A stretch of 44,475 bases of DNA from Gemmatimonadaceae bacterium (GTDB lineage Bacteria; Gemmatimonadota; Gemmatimonadetes; Gemmatimonadales; Gemmatimonadaceae), in assembly GCA_035633115.1 (NCBI GenBank), contig DASQFN010000120.1, forward strand, positions 1 through 44,475, written 5' to 3'. The notes under the pieces are model-generated. The model worked only from the letters and a program-made list of their open reading frames with translations, had not been told where the DNA came from and made no database searches. Below, in pieces: positions 40,028-44,475 of the stretch (position 1 is its first letter; each line of letters begins with the position of its first letter). Position numbers and translations under genes: made by a program.

Positions 40028-41848
40028 TTACCGAGTGCGAGCGAAGGTCTTGGGATTTCCCGTTGCCGTGTCGCGCCCGCTGCCACCGCGAGAGTCGGGG
40101 GGTGGAAGCTCAGCCGGCTGAGGTTGTTGTTGCGCCAGCAGTACGCCGCCCCCCCGCTCGTCAGGCCGCACGCGTGAGCGAAGCCGAGCGCGAGGCTTGT
40201 CAACCGAGGCGATGCTTGTCGTGATTGCTGCTGCCGTGAACGTCACCCACTGGCCGAAAAACGAAGAATCAGGAGCAGAGCTCAGAGTTGTGTTAGTGGC
40301 CGAATGGAGGTTTAGACCGCCCGGGACGGTCGCCTGACCGTAAAAGTTGTATCCCCAGCAGACCACGGTCCCATCTGTCTTGAGCGCGCAGGTGTGTCCA
40401 CCGCCGGCGCTCACCTGAGCGACCGAGGCGAGCCCGCCCGGCACAGTCGCCTGACCTGCAGTGTTGCGTCCCCAGCAGACCACCGTCCCATCTGTTTTGA
40501 GCGCGCAGGTGAATTCTACGCCGGCGCTCACCTGTGCGACCGAGGCGAGCCCGCCCGGCACGGTCGTCTCACCGTCAGCGTTGTCTCCCCAGCAGACCAC
40601 CGTTGCATCTGTCTTGAGCGCGCAGGTGTGGAGGCCGCCGGCGCTCACCTGTGCGACCGAGGCAAGCCCGCCCGGCACGGTCGTCTGACCGTAAGTGTTG
40701 AATCCCCAGCAAACCACCGTCCCATCTGTCTTAAGCGCGCAGGTGTGGAAGCTACCGGCGCTCACCTGTGCGACCGAAGCAAGCCCGCCCGGCACGGTTG
40801 CCTGACCTGAAGCGTTGTTGCCCCAGCAGACCACCGTCCCATCTATCTTGAGCGCGCAGGTGTGAAGCCAGAGAGCGCTCACCTGTGCGACCGAGGCGAG
40901 CCCGCCCGGCACGGTCGCCTCGCCGTAAGTGTTGTCTCCCCAGCAGACCACTGTCCCATCTGTCTTGAGCGCGCAGGTGTGATGCCCGCCGGCAGTCACC
41001 CGTGCGACCGAGGCAAGCCCACCCGGCACGGTCGTCTGACCGTAAGTGTTGTCTCCCCAGCAGACCACCGTCCCATCTGTCTTGAGCGCGCAGGTGTGGA
41101 AGTCGCCGGCACTTACCTGCGGAGTCGTCAAAAGCGGCTCGACTGCACCGAACGGACTGAACGACTTGACCTTTCCGCCGAGTCCTCCGTGAGCGGCATG
41201 CAAGTTGGCCGGGCGCACTAGTCCGATCGCATTGTCTCGAATTGCGAGCAGCGCGGCGTACCATCCATCGCGGTCCGTGCGTGTGGACCTGCTCGCCGAG
41301 ACATTGGTGCAGCGGAGAAAATCGCTGACTCCGACGCGATCGAGGATCTCGATCGAGCTCCCTACCGTGTGCGCGAGTCGCAGTTGATCGTGCGGCTCCG
41401 GAGCGTAGAATGAGCTCGACGGATCGGTCACCTGACACACGCCGACGCGAGCCGAGTCTCCGAACTGCGCGACCTGGGGAGATGTCGTGAAATCGTAGAA
41501 GGGCCCATACTGTTTGAGCGACGTTGGAAGAGGCCCGGCGCCTGGTGAGCTCGGTGGCGGCAGTCGAGTGATAGTCACCATCACCTGCTGACTGAAGGTC
41601 CCGGCAGGAATCTGGACACCTGCGGCGCCACTGGGTGTCACGACCGTTCCGCCGTCCGGCCCCACAGCCTGTGTAACTGTCTCAGGTTCATTCTCCGGAG
41701 CTGTCGAAGTGGAGTCTCCTGAGCAGGTCACGATGATTGGCACGAGGGCGAGTGCACCGACGACGCGCGAGATGCGCGATCGTCGGGCAGGTTTTCCAGG
41801 TCGAGATTGGAGTCCGGATCGCCTCGACGTGCCTCTTGCGGGGAACAT
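40028..41848 (-). CDS. RCC1-repeat lipoprotein
   Basis: 606 residues from ATG 41848, whose first bases share the stop of the kinase gene (TGATG). The membrane segment SRVVGALALVPIIVTCSGD carries a lipobox-like Cys. Residues 55-250 form a beta-rich domain resembling ZU5 (GPDGGTVVTPSGAAGVQIPAG). Then seven 39-residue repeats: HTCALKTDGTVVCWGDN-type RCC1 units, each with two Cys. A short Ig-like start (TLSSAPDSSFFGQWVTF) follows, and the last 55 residues are out-of-frame tail. Such cell-surface propellers bind other proteins; the partner is unknown. Confidence 0.8.
   Translation of the reverse strand: MFPARGTSRRSGLQSRPGKPARRSRISRVVGALALVPIIVTCSGDSTSTAPENEPETVTQAVGPDGGTVVTPSGAAGVQIPAGTFSQQVMVTITRLPPPSSPGAGPLPTSLKQYGPFYDFTTSPQVAQFGDSARVGVCQVTDPSSSFYAPEPHDQLRLAHTVGSSIEILDRVGVSDFLRCTNVSASRSTRTDRDGWYAALLAIRDNAIGLVRPANLHAAHGGLGGKVKSFSPFGAVEPLLTTPQVSAGDFHTCALKTDGTVVCWGDNTYGQTTVPGGLASVARVTAGGHHTCALKTDGTVVCWGDNTYGEATVPGGLASVAQVSALWLHTCALKIDGTVVCWGNNASGQATVPGGLASVAQVSAGSFHTCALKTDGTVVCWGFNTYGQTTVPGGLASVAQVSAGGLHTCALKTDATVVCWGDNADGETTVPGGLASVAQVSAGVEFTCALKTDGTVVCWGRNTAGQATVPGGLASVAQVSAGGGHTCALKTDGTVVCWGYNFYGQATVPGGLNLHSATNTTLSSAPDSSFFGQWVTFTAAAITTSIASVDKPRARLRSRVRPDERGGGVLLAQQQPQPAELPPPDSRGGSGRDTATGNPKTFARTR
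40313..41125 (-). repeat. seven 117-bp tandem repeats coding RCC1 units
   Basis: The word TTGAGCGCGCAGGTG (once TTAAGCGCGCAGGTG) recurs at 40381, 40498, 40615, 40732, 40849, 40966 and 41083, an exact period of 117 bp (39 codons) in each interval. Divergence between copies is concentrated at the loop coding GDN/GFN/GRN and the position before HTC. Confidence 0.9.
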
Positions 41849-44418
41849 CAGCTGCCGGTGCCGACCATCTCGCGGTAGCGCGGATCGTTCTCGAGATCGC
41901 GCCACCACCAATGGCGCGTCTCGGCCATTCCCTTTCGGTGATCCGGAAAGGCGACGAGGTAGGTCTTCAGGAGACGCAGCGCCTCGGTCTTGTCGCCGAG
42001 TATGGTTCGGACCATCGCTTCATCGATGAGCAGGTCGCGCGATGGATCGATGGTCGGGTCTCCCCGAGAGCGCTGGAGAACCCGGCGCGCGCTGTCCGCC
42101 AGCCCCGCGCGAGCCAGAGCGGCGGCGACCAGCATCGGTGCCTCGCGCCCCGCGAAGGGCCATTCACTCTCGGGGGTGAGCTTGCGCAACGCACCGACGA
42201 GTGCCCACGCCTGACCGATGTCGGGCTTCGTTCCCGGCATCGTCAGGAGCCACAGACGGCATTGAACGAATCGGGGATTGGAGGGAAACCGACTCTGTCC
42301 CTCGCTGCACCAGTGGGACGCATCGGCGAACTTCAGGTTGTCATACGCGGTGTTGTACAGTCGCCACACAATGTCCGGCGCTGCCGACAAAACAAAAAAG
42401 GCATCCTCTTCGTAGGCGCGGCGCGCAGCGATCGCGGCTTCAACGGGGTCGTTTTTATTGGAGGCGAGGCTGCTGAGGACACTCCAGGCGCTCGCTCTGC
42501 CTGGTGCGAACTTGACCGCCGTCCTCAGATCTGCCTCCGCCTGACTCAGCGCTTTTGCCGCCTCCTTCGGATCGGGAATGAGGTCGTTGAGCCACTTCCA
42601 GTAACGCAATGTCCCGCGCAGCTCGAGCGCACGCGGGTTGCGCGGCTCGACCTCCAGCGCCCGCTCCGCGTATTTCATTCCCTCGTCGTCCCACCGCGCA
42701 ATTTCCGGCAGCTGGGCGATGCGTGAATGCAGTAACGCAACCATTCCGCGCATGATGATCGGATCGATCCACTTGCTGTCGCGAGCCTCGGTCAGAGCAA
42801 GCAGCGAGTCGGCGAGATGCAACCGCCGAGCGGCCCTCGCAGTGTCGCCCGTGAGTCTGAAGCTCTCCGCCTCCGTGATGATTTTCTCGGCCCGCTTCGC
42901 CAGCATCCAGGCCTGCTCGTCTCGTGTTCCTGCCTTTCGCTCCTGGAGGCGGATCTCTTCGCCAAGGCGCTTCCGCAAAAAGTCACCGACGTCATGGACC
43001 AGCTTCTCGCGCAGCCCCAATGGATTCGCCGATGGATATTCGAAGCTCGCTCGCTCCAGTTCGTCTCCCGTCGAACCATCGGTCAGCGCGACCGCGACGC
43101 GTAACCTGTCGCCGGCGGGCTCGACGCTTCCTCCAACCAGTGTTCCCGCTTTCAGCAGGCGCGCGGCGCCGTCCAGGTCGAGGTCAGCGCGCCGTATCTC
43201 CTGCATTCCGCTCTTTGATATGACGTCTAGCGCGGGGACGTCCTGGAGCTCGGTTATCAGCGCCTCAGTGAACGCATCGGCGAGGTATCCGAGTTCGTGA
43301 GTCGGGCTAAGATCGCGGAAATACAGAACGGCGACTCGTCGTGGGTCGAGTGCCGGTCCCGCTGGCGGCGAGGTGCCGGGGCCAATCCGCATCCATGCCT
43401 GCCACGCCGCCAGGATCAATACCAGTGGTATCACTGCGGCAACCGCGAGACGTAACAAACGCCGGCGCTGGCTAATCTTCCGCGCCGGTTGCGGAGCGTG
43501 CAGCGCGGGTGGGGCGGGCGGAGCGTGCAGTGAGTCCGCCATCTCGGCCGCGCTGTCGAAACGATCTGCTGGTGCCCTGGCCAGTGCACGAGCAACCGCA
43601 CTTTCGATTGATTCGGGAACGCCGTCGCGAACCTCCCTCAGCGGCGGAGCCGACGCGGCAAATCGTCGCGAGATGATCACCTGAGCCGTCGGTCCGACGA
43701 AGGGTGGGATGCCGGCGATCATCTCGTACAGCACGCAGCCGATGGAGTAGATGTCGCTGCGGGCGTCGAGGTTCCGGTCGCCCAGCGCCTGCTCCGGACT
43801 CATGTACGCCGGCGTGCCGACTCCAATGCCGGTGGAAGTGAGACGATCCATTCCCGATTCAACGATCGCGCGCGCGATTCCGAAATCGAGCACGTACACG
43901 CCGTCAGCACCAATGATGATATTTTCCGGCTTGATGTCGCGGTGAATGATGCCGAGGCCGTGTGCGTATTTGGTGGCGTCGATGATCTCACAGGTAATCT
44001 TGATTGCTGCCCGGATGGAGAGCTGCTTTTCGCGGGTCAGCCGGGCGCGCAGTGACTCCCCTTCGATGTAGGTCATCACGTAAAACGGGAGATCGCCCAT
44101 CATCCCCGAATCGAGAACTTTGGGAATGCGCGGATGCACCATGTCGGATGAGAAGGCGATCTCGCGCAGGAACCGGTCGATGACGACGCGACTGCCAAGC
44201 TCCTGTCGGAGCACTTTCATGGCGACGCGGGTGCCGTTTCTGTTATCGGTGCACAGATAGACTGTGGCCATCCCGCCGCGGCCGAGCTCGCGCTCGACCA
44301 CGTAGTGCTCTGCTATCTGTGTGAGCGGCGGAAGACTGGACTCGTCGGAGCTGTCAGATCCGCGCGACGAAATCCAATCCGTATGGGATGGCATAGACGA
44401 CACCTGTTGGACAGGCAC
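41848..44418 (-). CDS. receptor-like Ser/Thr kinase with TolB-like/TPR periplasmic part
   Basis: 856 residues from GTG 44418 (ATG 44394 also possible). Cytoplasmic kinase domain, about residues 38-300: ELGRGGMATVYL (P-loop), VAMKVL (ATP Lys), IIHRDIKPENIII (catalytic loop), VLDFGIA (DFG) and GTPAYMSPEQAL (activation segment). One membrane segment follows (AVAAVIPLVLILAAWQAWM). The outer part begins with VAVLYFRDLSPTHELGYLAD, a TolB-N/FlgO-like domain, and ends in TPR-like helices (ALEVEPRNPRALELRGTL). This domain set is common in Gemmatimonadota and Acidobacteriota. It is co-translated with the RCC1 lipoprotein. Confidence 0.9.
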   Translation of the reverse strand: MPVQQVSSMPSHTDWISSRGSDSSDESSLPPLTQIAEHYVVERELGRGGMATVYLCTDNRNGTRVAMKVLRQELGSRVVIDRFLREIAFSSDMVHPRIPKVLDSGMMGDLPFYVMTYIEGESLRARLTREKQLSIRAAIKITCEIIDATKYAHGLGIIHRDIKPENIIIGADGVYVLDFGIARAIVESGMDRLTSTGIGVGTPAYMSPEQALGDRNLDARSDIYSIGCVLYEMIAGIPPFVGPTAQVIISRRFAASAPPLREVRDGVPESIESAVARALARAPADRFDSAAEMADSLHAPPAPPALHAPQPARKISQRRRLLRLAVAAVIPLVLILAAWQAWMRIGPGTSPPAGPALDPRRVAVLYFRDLSPTHELGYLADAFTEALITELQDVPALDVISKSGMQEIRRADLDLDGAARLLKAGTLVGGSVEPAGDRLRVAVALTDGSTGDELERASFEYPSANPLGLREKLVHDVGDFLRKRLGEEIRLQERKAGTRDEQAWMLAKRAEKIITEAESFRLTGDTARAARRLHLADSLLALTEARDSKWIDPIIMRGMVALLHSRIAQLPEIARWDDEGMKYAERALEVEPRNPRALELRGTLRYWKWLNDLIPDPKEAAKALSQAEADLRTAVKFAPGRASAWSVLSSLASNKNDPVEAAIAARRAYEEDAFFVLSAAPDIVWRLYNTAYDNLKFADASHWCSEGQSRFPSNPRFVQCRLWLLTMPGTKPDIGQAWALVGALRKLTPESEWPFAGREAPMLVAAALARAGLADSARRVLQRSRGDPTIDPSRDLLIDEAMVRTILGDKTEALRLLKTYLVAFPDHRKGMAETRHWWWRDLENDPRYREMVGTGS

Positions 44419-44475
44419 GGGATGACCAGCCTACATACTGCGGCTGCTCACCGGATCGCGCAACATGATGGCCCG

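Noticed and set aside
40313-41125. CRISPR array suggested by regular repeats
   Set aside because: The repeats are 117-bp contiguous coding units in frame with RCC1 motifs and have no unique spacers or cas genes.

Overview
This is a high-GC bacterial window of 44.5 kb with many GTG/TTG starts and tightly overlapped genes. It carries a Ser/Thr kinase joined to a periplasmic TolB-like/TPR region, RCC1-repeat and TPR lipoproteins, M56/BlaI remnants, QueG, and many membrane glycosyltransferases. This mixture best fits a soil Gemmatimonadota-type genome; Acidobacteriota is an alternative. No rRNA or tRNA was seen, so the phylum is an inference.

Left part (1-12.6 kb): the 3' end of a collagen-like Gly-X-Thr surface protein is followed by a very strong terminator hairpin. 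Ten bases after that hairpin a group II intron (about 850-2739) is inserted, and its reverse transcriptase/maturase has a single-base frameshift. A TPR lipoprotein comes next on the minus strand. Then follows a plus-strand set for lipid-linked or protein O-glycosylation (TPR membrane protein, TMTC-like transferase with TPRs, GT2 synthase, GT39-like transferase). It faces a minus-strand pair: another GT39-like protein and a secreted HExxHxxGxxD metalloprotease. A decayed GT2 gene ends the block.

Middle (12.7-21.9 kb): two paralogous LuxR-type regulators, an orphan STAND/archaeal-type ATPase behind an AT-rich palindrome, and a BlaI repressor with promoter and operator. The partner blaR1 of BlaI is cut after about 26 codons by a small element with inverted ends. 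A BrnT/BrnA toxin-antitoxin pair, queG, a metallophosphoesterase, an Sfp-type phosphopantetheinyl transferase and a secreted cupredoxin-like protein follow.

Right part (21.8-39.4 kb): a purine/ureide catabolism island. It holds a MobA-like cytidylyltransferase and XdhC (cofactor maturation), three xanthine dehydrogenase subunits, allantoinase, allantoicase, OHCU decarboxylase, 5-hydroxyisourate hydrolase, membrane urate oxidase PuuD with a cytochrome c tail, and a DUF6986 aldolase/citrate-lyase-like protein. Together these cover xanthine to ureidoglycolate plus urea. Interleaved are a Phd/ParE module translationally chained to allantoinase and a GT2, an alpha/beta hydrolase, a DUF5996-GNAT fusion, a Uma2 nuclease-like protein, a sorbosone-dehydrogenase-like lipoprotein and a broken PIN toxin with its antitoxin.

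Right end (39.9-44.4 kb): an RCC1-repeat lipoprotein with seven exact-period 117-bp repeats, coupled by a TGATG overlap to the receptor-like Ser/Thr kinase. Several small fold-back elements lie between genes. The most novel-looking items are the inverted-repeat element inside blaR1, the 132-bp fold-back element with 22-bp ends, the toxin-antitoxin pair wired into the ureide operon, the DUF6986 gene coupled to puuD through an apparent CTG start, and the two paralogous LuxR regulators with an unrecognised sensor domain.
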